A DNA stretch of 64,000 nucleotides from Apostichopus japonicus (Eukaryota; Echinodermata; Holothuroidea; Aspidochirotida; Stichopodidae): NCBI RefSeq assembly GCF_037975245.1, contig NC_092568.1:9945501-10009500 (forward strand), read 5' to 3'. Shown here piece by piece: positions 11,832 to 26,300 of this stretch. The first letter of the stretch is position 1; each line of letters begins with the position of its first letter. The notes beneath the pieces are model-generated. The model ran no database searches. It was given only the letters and a program-made list of their open reading frames with translations, and had not been told where the DNA came from. Both the position numbers and the translations under genes were made by a program.

Positions 11832-13016
11832 CCGGATGTTTGCATCTATAAGGCTGAGATGTGTTGACGGTAATGTAGAAGATATCGTCTTGTTTTTCTT
11901 CTTAATGACATCCACTGCCCTCTTCCATAACTGGCATATATTTGCCATTGCTAATTTAACAGATGAACGTTTAGGGCACAGAATTAATCTGGACATTCTG
12001 CAGCCCTTTGCAAAACCACCTCTTTCAGTCCAGTTTGTTCTCTTCAACCACATTTGATATTTGAGAAGTCAACATTTAAACATCTGAGGGTCCATCTATG
12101 AAAGTGGCTAGACTATTTAGTCCAACCATAGACCATATGGCCAGTTCATCAAAAGCAAATACAAAACTTATTGGGAAAAACTTATTTTGACTTTTATGGC
12201 CTTGGATAACATGTTTACAATGTATTTCAAATTTGTCATTGACAAGTGGTGTTGAACGTACTGCAAAGGGTGGTCTGTGGTTCATTCAACGGTTAAAGAA
12301 CACCGGGTAAATTTGCCAGTTTCTGTTCTAACTCTGCCTAAAGCCATTCCTTTAATCACCTTCGTTGTTGCTCTCAAATGTGCTAGATTGATCGTAATGG
12401 CCGACAATGTTCAGATTTTCAACTGTAGCATTACAGTCACCTTCAAACCATTTCAAATTGCAGATATATGCTAATTAGTCAACTGTTATCCATCTGTAAC
12501 ATCCTTCAAATGATGTGGACGGATAAATTATGCAATCGAAAAGTTTGAAATACTTCTGAAAAATTCTTTGCATTCTGCCCATTTTGATGACTTCAGGGTC
12601 TTCTAAGCAACGTAAATTAATGACTTATACAAAATACATTAGGGCTTAATGACAGTTACTGTTAGACCTTTCCTGTCATGCTATTTAAAAATTGCGATAA
12701 GAACACAAAAGGGCATGTTATATTATGAAAGTAAAACATGAGCTTTTGGTCTGAAAATCAATGCAGATTTCCCTCTGGGAATAACAAGAATGATAACATT
12801 TCTTGTGTGTGTTAGACATTCCTCCTCTCTTGATACAAATTAGTAGACTAAAACCAAACAAATAGATCCCTGGACAAATAAGCATCATATATACTACTGA
12901 ACTTTAATATCAGGGACATAAATAATGATTACTATTAGGCTACAATTGTGATAACGTATACAAGGAATATTTATAAGAGACATGACAACTTTCAATTCAC
13001 CAACCGTATCTTTTCA

Positions 13017-13235
13017 CTAGTATGCGGTTTCGTCTCGGTAGGTTTTACATGACTGGTAACTGTTCTGAAGATAACGCGTTGTATCATTATTTTCAGTGGG
13101 TTTGAGATCAGTATCTGTTAGGTCGGGAGCTTTATTTCTTTCTTGATCTGTATCGGGGACAGAAGCTTTGAGTGTGACATCACTTTCTAAATTTTTTACT
13201 TCTACTACAAAAGTCGTCTTCTTTTTCTCAGGTTG
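13017..13235 (-). CDS. Unassigned 72-codon open frame, possible terminal exon or relic
   Basis: Minus strand, with no ATG. Opens just after a TGA at 13236-13238 and runs QPEKKKTTFVVEVKNLES... to ...CKTYRDETAY, then TAG at 13017-13019. Composition is hydrophilic and rich in D, E, K, T and N, unlike translated AT-rich filler, and resembles the cytosolic tail of a membrane protein. The only nearby acceptor (CCTGAG, 13227) has a weak polypyrimidine tract, and no partner exon was found upstream. It could be a chance frame or a decayed exon. I do not recognise a family. Confidence 0.2.
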   Translation of the reverse strand, partial: QPEKKKTTFVVEVKNLESDVTLKASVPDTDQERNKAPDLTDTDLKPTENNDTTRYLQNSYQSCKTYRDETAY

Positions 13236-13424
13236 TCAATTTTTTCTATGAAAGGGGATATATCTGTGATTTATGCTGCAAAACAAATTATCTCAGCTGA
13301 TTCCAGGCAGTTCAGACTTCTGAGAGATCAATCAGAATTTTGTTATACTTTGAAATGAAAATAAATTTAGCCTATCAGTGCTATTGCACACATGTAAATA
13401 TCATATTACTTGAATGTCAGAGTG

Positions 13425-13795
13425 CCATTGCATGGCTCAGAGTGTTATCATCGTTTGTTAATGCCACAAAGTGCCATCACTTTGAACGACACTGCCATCA
13501 CATTTGAAGGATGCCCCAGGGTACCATCGCTTTTGAAGGATGGCTCAGAGTGCCATCATATTTGGGTGATGACTCCCAATGCCATTGCTTTGACGGATAG
13601 TGCCATCTCATTTGAAGGACTGCCCAGGTTGCCATCACATTTAAGGATGGTTAAAAAATGACATCATATTTTGATGACCCTTATTGCCATCATAGGATGG
13701 CCTTAGGTGATGTTGCAATTGATGGGTCACTCAGAACTGCCATCAAATTTGAAGGATAGTTCATGTGCCATCACATTTGATGAATAATTCAGTGT
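13425..13795. repeat. Degenerate tandem repeat, ~30-37 bp unit
   Basis: Repeats of the theme TGCCATCACATTTGAAGGAT followed by GGCTCAGAG or similar, about ten diverged copies. Unit length drifts and no copy pair is identical. An old satellite-like array with no coding sense. Confidence 0.75.
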
Positions 13796-16700
13796 CATAC
13801 GTTATGATGATAATCATGTCACAATTTTGATATTTTATGAGTATATTAGAACCAGACATTCCAGAAAGAAAATTATATTTTAAGATTTCTTCACGCTTTT
13901 TCAGTCTCAAAACGTAGCATTTTGTGTATATGTAGAACCTATTTTTTATATGTAAATTGTTATTTAAAAGCAACAAATATTTCAATATACAATTTCCTTA
14001 TGGGAAAATTATGAATTTATAAATCAAGGTAGTGTAGATGTATTAAGCTAGATCAACCTAGGTCATAAAATATTACATTTTTGACCCCCCCCCCCCACCC
14101 CACCTTTTTTTTTTAGGGAAGGACTCAAAAAACTGTAAACTTTGTATGAACATAATCAGATCATGTGCCTTTTAGTGTTTTTCTTTCACGATATTTATAG
14201 AAAGAAAACTATATTATTTACAAAGTTTTTGCAACATTGCATTAAAAGGAGCCTTTTTCATCAGATTTTGTTCAATATGTGATGCCATTTGAACATTGAA
14301 AGACAATAACAACATAGGTCTTTAACTTGTCCAGTCGACATTTCATTGCAAACAACGAATGTGAAAGCCAAAATCTGGCAAGTTTCCTCCGATTTGCTTC
14401 TTGATGTGTGATCAAAATTGCTATGAGTCGTCTGAATAACGCAACGTTAAGGGTGGCATCAAGTTCATTTCTTTACTTGAGAGCTAAGATTTGTTTCACA
14501 AAGAACAAAGAGTTTCTTAGTTTGATCAATTACAAATCATGTTCGGTAAGATTGGTAAAGACAAGAAAAAAATTGTCTCTTAAAAAGGCCATGATTAATC
14601 TCGATATTGGGCCTAAATGATAGCAGGATATAACTAGGCTTCATAGAGTTACAACTTTCGTGAAAGTTTGATCATCAAACCATTCCCATAGATTGTGGTC
14701 AATGTTATAGCCTTAGAAAATCAGATTGAATCTACTTTACCAACGAGGGGGAAACGCTATAAGGTTATAAATAAAGACCTTTTGTTTGCAATCTACAGCA
14801 ATGGTCGTTATTCAAATTTCTAGAATATACGGTTGCTATGTAATTGTCATTTTTCATTTTCATTGTTGCACTGAATTAATATTGCATGTTCTTGTGTTTA
14901 CCAAGTTTTAAGAAGTGACTTCATTTAATAAGGTCTAGTGGAGTCATTGCCAGTAACTTCATGAACTCAAGTAAAGTCATCAACTACACTACCATGTTCT
15001 AGGTAGGAAGATCTACACTTCCCTTCACTTTGGAATAGCTAGAGTCACGACTCTTTGTAAGATTGGTATTGAGGTATTGCAGCAGCTTTGATTACACAGA
15101 CTACATTAATTTAAATTTAATAAAATTATTAATCAAGTTTTGTTGTGGTTTAGATATTTTGATTAATTATTGTAGTGGTTATCTCAACAAACAATGTTTG
15201 TTTTTGTAGCATTTATTTTCAAGGTTTCATTTTTGTTTTATACTTCCTTTTTATATATGTATATTAAAAGGCTTTCAGTCGCAATATTTTTCTTAATAGA
15301 TATGACTGAATGGTAACAGATGATAACTGAGTTTTGGTTTTACTTTTTAACCAACCCAGTGTGACAATCAATTTTCGAGGAAAATGGTGGGTCCTTCACA
15401 AATTTATGAACCTTCCCTCAAAGAGTCAAAGAAGGTAATTTCTTTCATACCTTCCCTAATCGACCCCCTGTAATGATGGCAGTAAGTATAGAAAGGTGGT
15501 TCTTAGCAGACCAAATGTTGTATTGCATATTAGGTCAATAAACCAGTCAGTTTGTGCAGGGATGAGCCTGGGGTAAAAATAACTGAACTTTGTGGGTGAT
15601 ATACTAACGCACAAGGCATCAGTCAGCATGCAGCGCGGAAGTTAGAGGTGGGATCCATGGGCCTGCCTTAGGGCCCATGGTGGGGTCCACGGGAAATGGC
15701 CCATTTGGGGTCCAGGGGTCGAAGCCCAGAGCTCTGAGAAAGGTTTGAGAAAGGTGCCTGTTTTATAAAGAAATTTTAATTGATTAAAACACTCAAAGCA
15801 AAGTTTCAAGTTTTGTTGTGTGCTAGCAGTCATTAGGGTTTAAGCTAATAGTGGAATATAGTATAATCTCAAAATCACTGTGCTGGCAGTTATCACTGCA
15901 AGGCAAGAATCCATTTGATGAGGGGTGGGCCCTAGGATCTTTGAAGATGTCTCCAGTAAGGGGGGGGGGGGTCTGGGTGCATCCTCTCTATGGTTTAAAA
16001 ATGTACGATGTCTATGCTGAATTTTTGAAATTGCTCTATGTGAAGAGCAACATATTTTTCCACATTTCAAAAATCTTTTTGTGAGGTTACTCCAACAAAA
16101 GTAAAGTCTGTTCTTCTGCAACTGATGAGAGAAATGGAGTCACTAATGCAACCAACCAATCAGATGTCCATTAAGATTGAAAGAAAACAAAAAACAACAA
16201 ATATGTAAATTTTAAGGGCTTTATTCTTGGAGTATTCAAAAGTAACATTTTGCTGAAATAAGCAAAAACACATTACACATACTTTTATGTGACTTCATTG
16301 AATTGTTGGGACACAAATAAAAAAGAACTTTAACAAGTTATTCCAAAACACTACAACAAACTTGGGGGCATCTTATAAGTGGGACAGAAAAATGGTTTCT
16401 CCTTATGAAACATATGATGATACCATTCATTTACAAAACAAAATCTAACTTAAGAAATTCTGTGTTCTGTTCTCAAGCATTTATCTGTTGAAAAGTTGTA
16501 AAAATTAATGTTTTAGTTGGATTTGAAGTCTCACTTAGCTGAATTGAAAATAACATGTTCAGACAGTGTTTGACTTCCTAGGGTATTTCCAGCATTATTC
16601 CAGCATTATTGTAGTACATAACATAACAGTGTCATTTCTGTCCTCAAAATTACAGAATGTGTTACTCTTTGACACTTTCCTCACTGTGTATACCCCCCCC

Positions 16701-17249
16701 TCTGTCCTCATTGTGTATACATTTTCAAAATGGTTGAAGCCTGATTCCTGTAAACTCTCTTATTTAATCACTTTATTGTATCCTTTCACTAAACCATTGT
16801 TGCCGGTTGCTCAATTTTGAGGCTCCCTATTATAGTTTCAATGAAACTGCATTTTGCCAACATTTGTCTAAGATACATGGGCAGTACCAATTCCTTAGTC
16901 CTCATTATGCAGAGTATTGATTGGATTGTCGGTGAATGTCAACATGAATTGCAAAGACAATACACACACATCCTTGCCATGACACAATCATATGGTTGCA
17001 GACAGCACTTCCTGAAAATATTTTGATAAGATTTTATTTTGATTTTAAAAATTTGGAGAAGAGGAACTCAAGAACACAGGGTCCATTTAAGTAACACACT
17101 TGAGGGTATGTACACTGTATAGGTTAATAACAGATGGTTCAAAGCCTAACAACATAACTCACAATATTATGTAAACCAAATACACTTTCCAACTTCTATT
17201 TGTTCAAATTATTGTTGTGTAAGGCAATTCACACCGTTCTTACTTTAAT

Positions 17250-17255
17250 TTTATT
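17250..17255 (-). promoter_or_regulatory. Candidate poly(A) signal of the SLC3 gene
   Basis: AATAAA on the minus strand about 130 bases after the SLC3 stop codon (17386). Another TTTATT lies at 17033-17038 on the plus strand. Either could serve. Confidence 0.4.
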
Positions 17256-17385
17256 TCACTGATAAAGCAATTGAACAGAAACAACAGGATTTTTCCAAAG
17301 GCTCCATTTACATTTAACTGTGCTTATTCAAGGGGGGGGGGGGGGGACAAAATAGCCTAACTATTTTTTGTTTTCTTGTCTTTCA

Positions 17386-20300
17386 TTAAAAGAGACAAGT
17401 TTCGCACTCCTCAAGCTCGATCAAGTACGCATCATTTGTGTCTAGTGACAGCTGAGTTAGGTCAACCATCTCATCCATCATAGTCCCTGATGCCGACAAC
17501 ACCACCTTGCCCATCTGCTTCTTCTCCAAGACCGAAATATCGTTCACTTTTTCGTCGTTCAGATTGATTGCGACCACGAACTTGGGCCACTCTGGGAAGC
17601 TCCTGATGTAAGAGAAGAAGTTCACGTTCATCGATGTGATGTTGAATGAACCAGCGGCGATTGACGGTTTGCTGCTGTATTCCGACAGGTTCTGAACAAA
17701 CTTCAAGAAGGAGCCATCTGTAGTTGCTTGTGTCTGAAGAGAGGACGGAAAGAGAACAGAGTTTGTAGCAAAACAAAATTATGCAAGACTCAATACAGAG
17801 AGACATGTAAAACCACATCAGCATAGGACAAAGATAATGTAATTGAGAAACCCTTCAGCGACATCTCGCTTTACACTAAATCACGAACCGTTTCTGCTGT
17901 ATGATTTATCACATGAAACATCACACGAGTGAGATAAATACCCTATACTTCAATGTAAAGAAAGATCCATCAATACAAAAGAACATGTTTATGATCATTG
18001 GTATTGCAAGGTGCATCAAGTCCTTCTGACTCACCGATACCTGTCTATCTAACTAAGAGACGTATATATAGTCGCAATCACAGCTGTCTCCAGTACTTAA
18101 TTGAGAAGTTATTGTAATCTTAACCAGTGTAGTATATTGTCATTCCACTGTCCCACCAGCTTGCGGTTTTAGAGGACTATAGGTCATAGATGAAGTTTTC
18201 CATGACCTCCCTTTCGGGGTCGAGTATGATGCCACCAGATATTGGGCATAGTTCACCTCGAAATGGAGAATTCAAGTTTTAGGCCCAGTTGCTTACCTCT
18301 GCGTTAATGGTTTCTAAATCTTCTACGACATCCTGCCATGGATCTGTGCCATTGCCCGTAGTGAAACCACCAGAGCTGGAACTATCCCATGGATATGGTG
18401 CAAGTTGTGGACTAACTCCCTGCACACACACACAGACAAAAGGAAATGGAAAAGCAAGACATTAGCTTTGTTCTTGATACATGTATTTTTCTTTCGAGAT
18501 GCAAACCACCCAATAAAAAAAATATAAAAAGTTAAGAATTTAAGGAACTGATTCTTTCAAAAGAAAATTGAAGATATTAGACCGACTTGTCCTGGGAGCT
18601 TTGGTGACGTTTTACTGGGACCATCTTGTAAGTAAACTAGTTCAAAAACGACCAAACTTTGTTACACCAAGGCTAAAAAAGTTTATAGCACCCTTGTCGT
18701 TAGCAGACTATGACATGAGGAATTTTTTACACCTCAACACTGCTCAGTAAGATATAACACAGCTTCCAAAATTCACAAAACACATTCATTAAAACTTACC
18801 CATCAAAGTCTAATACACTGGTTTACATTTCATGGAAAACCAAAAGAAAGACCTAAATAAAATTTCCTCAACGAAAATTTTCCCTTTAACGGAATTGACC
18901 TGTCAAAATGATGAACCCAGTCTTGGAGATATTAAAAGTCATATCTGATATCAAAATGGGAAGTAAAACAGCAAAATTGCCCATTGGTCTGATTGCCTAT
19001 TGGTCTGATTGCCTATTGGTCTGATTTGCCTACGACAAACTCGTAGAGTAAGGACTGTGATACTCACTGAGGACAGATTTTTAAGACCCAGCTCATCTCC
19101 ATAGAAAGGCATCGGAGTTCCAGGTAGTGTGTACAGCAACATGGTCAGGGCTCGAGCCGAATTACCGGCTCTGCTCGCCAATCGACTGATTCCGGCATGT
19201 CCAATCTGTAGAAGATCGGGAAGGAATAAATCAATCACAGCTGTTCTTGTTTTTCCATTAAATTTTGGTTTTGTTTTGGCATGTTGGGTCACCATTTCTC
19301 AAAAATAACCTTCTCAGTTTTTGCTCCAAATAAATAATTATTCAAATTACGAATGCCTACGAGCAAGTATTTGATGGTTCCAAATCAGGATTAAGAATTA
19401 ATTCACCCACACACTTTTCCCCTTCATATAAATTACATGTCGGGAGCAACGTCCAAAATATATAACAATTTATAATAATTTTGTGGTAAAACTTTTACAT
19501 CCGCATCTAGTTTTCACAGTAAATCAGTAAACTAAGACCACTTATCCTCCTCTCCCCCCTCCCCATAAAAGAAGTTGATCCTCACCATCCAACTATCCCA
19601 GAGGTCAGATTTTCCAGCCTTAGCCTTGGCATCAATTAGCTTCGTTATATGGTCTTTGATCATGTAACTATCCGTAGAAGCACCAATCTGGTTTGCAAAT
19701 GAAAGGCTGCTTGGGAATCCTCTCCACCCCTCCTTCTGGTAGAGAACGTTCTGCTCTAAATCACCACTGTGTTGAGGAATGAACACTCTGAACGAAAGCA
19801 AGGAAGAAAGACAAACTGTATTGTTAGTAAACAGCTCTACCAAAACCCATATGCAACGTGACATCATCTAGTAGTATTGATTAAATACTGCTCCAAAAAG
19901 TACAGGAATGATTAAGAATGTGTTTTGCATGTAGTTTAGACTCGTCCCATTTTACTGCGACCAACCCTAATAAGCAATGTTCCTCACTGAGTGATCTAGT
20001 TGTTGACGAAAACTAAAACAGGGAACTTGCATGTGTGGTCATCTAAACTAGAGCGACATCATATATCGGCAGTATGGTTTTGTCACACATACAACTAGGA
20101 CTGCACATGTGTGTATCGGGTAACCAGAGAGCATTTACTGTTTGTTGCTAGAAGTTTGGTCGGTACTTCCAAACAATGAACCAAACTTAAAAGCAAAACA
20201 GCACAAAAGACTCCACAAGAATTATTTGCCTATAATGCAGGTGAATATTAAATTAAGTGCCCATTGTAAGTACAGTTTGTTCATGTGATATGAAAGCATG

Positions 20301-23300
20301 ATGCAATCTCACCTGAACTTGCCAAGGTAGCTATTTGCTTCCATGACACTGTACAGTTCATCCAGGACACCTTGTGCAGCTTCCGACAGGCCCCCATCAC
20401 TTCCCATTGTAGAATACTGCAGTACAAAACATGATATATACTTAGTACTTCGTCAAATTTGGACTGTAAATAACAACTTATTGTGAAAGAGGTTTTCCCA
20501 AGAGTCAACAATTTCTAATAAATCTCACAAACCGTGCACATACTATTCACTATACGATGGCAATCGATCAAGCAAAGGCACACAAGTTTCCCCAAACCTC
20601 TGCCTCCCTCCCCTCCCCTACCCACCCACTCCCCTACCTACCCTCTCCTCCCCCCCACACAAAAAATAAAATACTAATCAGCAATGATTTTTACTATCAT
20701 TTGATCAAAAAACCATTGAGAAACCAAACATTTCACCAAACATTTCACTTCAATCAAATGAATTATATAGCAATGGGAAGCAGACGTTACCTGAACATAA
20801 TCAGCCATCCCGTTGCCCCCAGAAGGATTGGTCTCTGGTTTAGGCTCACTGGACGGATCCACGTCTCCCTCCCCCACACCTGGTTCCCCCTCCATACCTG
20901 GTTCCCCCTCCATTCCTGGTTCCATTGTCGTCGTCATATCTGTTAGCATAGTTGTAACATCAGTAACTACTTGCTTTAAACACAAATGGAAAATAATATG
21001 TTGAGTCACTATACCAATGTTAACATGGCAGGCCAAGACTGTTAGCATAGTTGTAACATCAGTAACTACTTGCTTTAAACACAAATGGAAAATAATATGT
21101 TGAGTCACTATACCAATGTTAACATGGCAGGCCAAGACTGTACTGTACTCTACCCTGTTCCACCAAACAGCAGTATTTTGAAAATGAAAACAGGTGACGT
21201 CTCTTTTCATGGATGTTCTCAGTGTAAAGGAAGGCGTTCACATGTTTTGCACTTGTCGAAGGAAGTACATATTCTGTCTACTGATAAGAAACAAAATCTT
21301 TCCACCGTCTTTTAACTTTCTATGTTTATCTGAATCTGCAATTACTAAAACTTTGCTTCTGAAAAGGCAGACTTACAAGTTTTCAATTGATTCAACTGAC
21401 TTTTTCCCCCCTTGTCAATTGAAACGACAACAATATAGAACCAATACTATGCTATAACCATTCTCAGCTTATAGCAGACACAACCATTTCTCAAATTTGT
21501 TGCTTTTAAGTATTTCCACCATTCTTTGCATTTTCTTTTTATTTTGGGTACTCTCTCACCAGAGTCTGCCATCCTAGTGATGTCAGAAAATCATCAGTAG
21601 TGGCTGCTCCATATCTCTACCCTTGTCAACAATGGAATGATCCAACAAGATTCTATTACTACCCTCCCTTAATATAAATCCCTTAACAATCATGCTACAA
21701 ACCCAAACCACAGCAATTATAGCGCCATTCCATCCCAACCCATTGTGCTAGCCCTTTTGACCCCTTTGGTCTACACTCCCCCTAACAATCCACCCACGAC
21801 CTATTGTTCTCCACCTTTGTGACCGCAACCCATTGGGAGGTTATTTTATGGCATTCCATTACTGTGGGGATCCAAGCAAAGATTACCAGATGTTGATATA
21901 AAATTGCTTCCCTCAATCACATGGGATTGGGACAGCTGCAGAGCATACATAGGGTAAAATAACAGCTTTTTTCAGCCTGAAATATCACAACCATAGAGTA
22001 TAATCTTTTCAGATTTAGTTTCCCAGAAATATATATTTATGCTGGTCATGCTTTCAATCACTAAATGATTATTTGGACAACGCTCCCAAGAAAGCAACAT
22101 GAAACACCCCTCAAATGTGTACAATTTGAAAGATCACTGTGTAAACTTACCCTACGTTTTCGGCCCAATGATGTTGTGATGGGTCCTTCCAACAGTCGGT
22201 CAGCATCAACAATAACAAATCCATCAACTTTGTAGGTTGACAGCCAAAAGTTCATAGCTTCCTGTAAATTTGTACAAGAAATCAGAGAGGAAACATCAAA
22301 AACTTTGCATACAAATCACAGCACCAGTAACAAAGAGCAGCACTACCAGTCAAGGTTCTCACCATCCACCCCTTCCCCACCCCGCACTTTCTCCTCTACG
22401 GAAAAACAAAGGTTAACACCAAAAAAATACCATATTACTGTACCACAATATGCGTTGCTCCTCAGATTCTCCGGGTAGTAATTTTGGTATTTATTTTGCA
22501 GTGGTCTGTGGCCAAGACACATTCAAGTTTGCAAAGATACAAAACTTTTTTGTCTTATATCACAGTTCTGTAAGACATGAATCACGCAACACTAAAGTAC
22601 AGTTAGTATATTCACTGCAGAATGAGTACAACAGTATGAGTACAAATCAAATAGTGAGTAGCAGTTCGAGGCTCTCTATAAGCGTTAGTACCAATACTTC
22701 ATATTTATAATTCCTAAAGGTGGGTGCTCTTAGTAGGACTACAAATCCATGAGGGCGGAGTAAACTGAAGCTAGTACCGGCCATGTACGTGAGTTACCAT
22801 AGTTACCAGCCAGGCATCACACACACACTTAACATGTCGTCACCACCACCGCATAGACTCCTCTTGTTGCCTTTGGCTAGGAACCAGAATTTACCATGGT
22901 AAGTATCATACATGGTCACCATTTATCAGAAGCGCTGTTGTAGTTCACTCTGATGCACAGCACCGTTTTCAACCAATACCTCTCTGCCCTTGGACTGAGC
23001 CACTGCTACTACTGTATTTAATGTGGTATAGATGGATTAGAAAGAAGCAAGCATACCTTAATCTTGGCTGTAACATTTGCATTTCTAAAGTTGAGGTCAG
23101 GTTGAGTAGATTCGTAAAAGTGATAGTAATATTGCTCGCCAAGTTGAGTCCAGGCAGATTCACCCTTGTAGTTTTTCTGTGGGCAAAGCATTTAATGAGA
23201 TGAGACATTTCAACTCACAGATTTGTGGTGAGGAAATGACGATGCATATGTGTCCCCCCGCCCCCCCCACCTATTCCCCTCTCTCCTGCTGCCATACACA

Positions 23301-26300
23301 TCAATGGTACACAAAAGAGCTACAAGTTTCAAGGATTAACCAAGATGAAAATACCTGCCAACAGTATGTTAGTTTCTTTCATGACCAAAGTGTTAAGCTT
23401 CTGCAATGTGCACAACACATTCAATCCTCCTACCACCATCACTGTGAAAAGGCAATAGATTTGCTCCAAGGAATGTAGTCAAGACTAGCAGACAAGAATC
23501 TGTACACTGGCAGTTTCCTTAATTTTCTAAAATATTACATGAACTGTGCACAACAGCTTCATTAAGCCACTCCTCCTCTCCCCCCCCCCCCCCAAAAAAA
23601 AGAAAGAAACCCAGTGTTTTGGGTACTTTCATAAACAACTCTTACCCAATCATTTGGTGGTCCACTACCAGAACCTGGTGCCCATGTGTAGAAATCTCTG
23701 TATTCATTGTCCAGGGACTTTGAACTTTCCACAAACCATTCATGTTTATCACTTGAATGATTTGGGACAAATTCAAGTACAATGTGCATTCCTGGGGGGG
23801 GAAAAGCATTTAAGTTGAAAAGTAATTGTGCCATAAATTGTCAATACACATTAGAGTCGTGTCGAATGTTCCATATTAAAGCATGTTTTCCAATTTGGTC
23901 AGCAAATTGCACAAACGTTTTGGAACTTTCAAATCATTTATTGAAATGAAACTTCCCTGGTCAAGTTCATTATCTACATTTTGATCAGGGCATTTTTTTA
24001 TATCTAAATTTTGGTTGATCCAGCAGCATATATAAATTGTACTTTTCATAAAAATCTTTGTCTCTATGTACAGTCAAGTTCTACCAGCAATACTGTCATT
24101 ATTTTACTCACACAGAGCTGGGGCTGTGAAAGTAGCAAGGGTATATTTGAAATGGCTAAGAATATGCAATTAACATGAACGTCCAACTACAACTGCAGAC
24201 TGACAAACACTGCTGCACCCTTTGCTTCGTTAGAATTGTTACCAGCAGTTTTATCAACTTTATCAAAATTGTACAAAGGCAACACTGCGTACAAGTTAAT
24301 TATAGTCTGTATAGATTTACTTGATGTTTAAAGCAGTACCAGTACATGTACAGTACATGTAGGCTTACAGTAACGCTGGCATATATTGCCAGGTTTGGCA
24401 TCATAACCTGTCATTCCCCTAAACATCAGCAACTTTATAGCTGCCAAACTAAGGTTTGTTTTGACTTATTGCCATTCTCTCTTCCTCACCTACCAACCAC
24501 CCCCCCCCCCCCTTGGCAAGAAATTGTCCTTAATGAACTTTCCCACAGGGATACAATAAACGTTTTAATTATGCATTACAACCATACGAATACACGATCT
24601 ATCCCAGATAGATATATTCAAACAAGAAACTGTTTCAGAAAGAGCTGTAGTTGGCCAAGTGCAATACTATGTATATGTATACATAACAATGATAATCTCA
24701 TACAACATGGTACAAGCTCACCCTCTGTGAAAAGAATTCTGTTTCACTTTACTGGGGCCCCTTTAAAGAATGTTGCCCATGCATTTGAATAAGGCAGGCA
24801 GGCAGGCAGTCTATTAAACCAAAATCCTGAGTGTAACAGAGCTATGTACAGAAATAGGAGCTGTGAGTTAATAACAATTTACTTCAAAGTGATTTCAAGC
24901 AACAAAAAAACGTATTTGCATAGTTGAAAGCCCAGTAGTAAACTCAGAAGGGTTTGGTGACTTTTGTGCAGAATTAACTATTTCAGTACTAAATATGCAG
25001 TGCCCTTGCAAACCCTGAAAATTAAGTAGTACTAAAAAAATAAGTCTGTTAACAATAAAGCCCACACATCAAGATCCAGTACTATATAAAACAGAGTCCT
25101 TCATCTTACACAAGCTAGTATGTACTAAACCATAACTTTTTAAGTTGGCCTGACACAGCAGTTTTAAACTTTTCTGGTTATGTTATTATTATGCTACAAT
25201 CGATAAATTAACCAAACAGTTCTGGTTACAAAATAATGAACTCACCATTGATCTGGATTTGTTCAATAAGGGATTTGAAATCCTCAAGTGTACCCAGTGC
25301 AGGGTCGACGTCCGTAAAGTTCACAATGTTGTAACCAAAGTTAGCCTCCAGGGTGGTATTGGCCGCTTGCTTGAAAATTGGACTCAGAATAACGTTTTCA
25401 GCGCCAAAGTCCTCTTTGATCTTGGCAATTCTGTTCTTCAAACCTGAGAACACCAAAACAAAAACACAAAAAACATGAAGATATACATAGCAAACTACTT
25501 GAAAGCTTTTACAATTCTTCTAAAGACCTGACATTCATGTCAGGCTTCCAAGCAAGTGATGTGTATGTCTATGGTAATTCCAATCCAGGAACCCTGGTCC
25601 AAATTTGCAGCCCCTAGTCCACAACATTTCTAATAATCAACCCAAGCATCCACCCATATAGGCCTATGTGGCATGGTTATATGGATTGATACATTTACAG
25701 TATACAGACTAACAGAGTTGATATATTTAGCCTCTGAGTCCTGCCATCATCCAGTTCATTTTCACAAAATCGCAAATTTTTTCAGCTATCTCAATACAGA
25801 GCCATATATTTACCGGCAAGGGGCTTTTGCCCCTGGCTCGCTGAAGCGGCTTATGGCGGAACCCAGCTAGGCTAGGCCTATGTACAAGACAAATCGTATC
25901 ATAGATATATTCAGTGCAGCATACACTTCCATGGTGTAAAGGTATCTTCTCTTATGTTATACGTAGTGCTATTTCCTTTCCTCACTTTTTTTAAACTATT
26001 GCTGAAAATGGCTGCATCGACTTCTTTATCATGTAGCCTAGGCTAATTCCTATTAGGCTATGATTTACAGTGAAGTCACTCAGTCATAGGCCTATAGCCT
26101 AGTGTTGTAAGGTGTAGGCTAGTACTACTACTACTGTAATAGTGGGTGAGGGGGGCACGGGGTCGGGTAGGCATACTGAATAGACAACGGCGGTTGACCT
26201 TCTTTTGCAAATGACGGAAATATGTCGACTCACCATTGAGGTCACCGATGCCATCACCATCGCTATCTTGGAATGATCGCACGTTGACTCCGTACATCGA

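Larger units (their letters stand above)
11832..17385. other. Intergenic region between the sulfatase gene and the 3' end of the SLC3 gene
   Basis: No gene with recognised homology. Contents: a 72-codon minus-strand open frame at 13017-13235 (separate entry), a degenerate tandem repeat at 13425-13795, homopolymer C and G tracts near 14085 and 15961, and AT-rich sequence. The two genes converge here, so both 3' UTRs fall inside it. Confidence 0.6.

Noticed and set aside
20557..20946. 129-codon plus-strand open frame (and others opposite SLC3 exons)
   Set aside because: It overlaps the spliced, conserved SLC3 exon 6 on the other strand and is a shadow of its GC-rich, stop-poor sequence.
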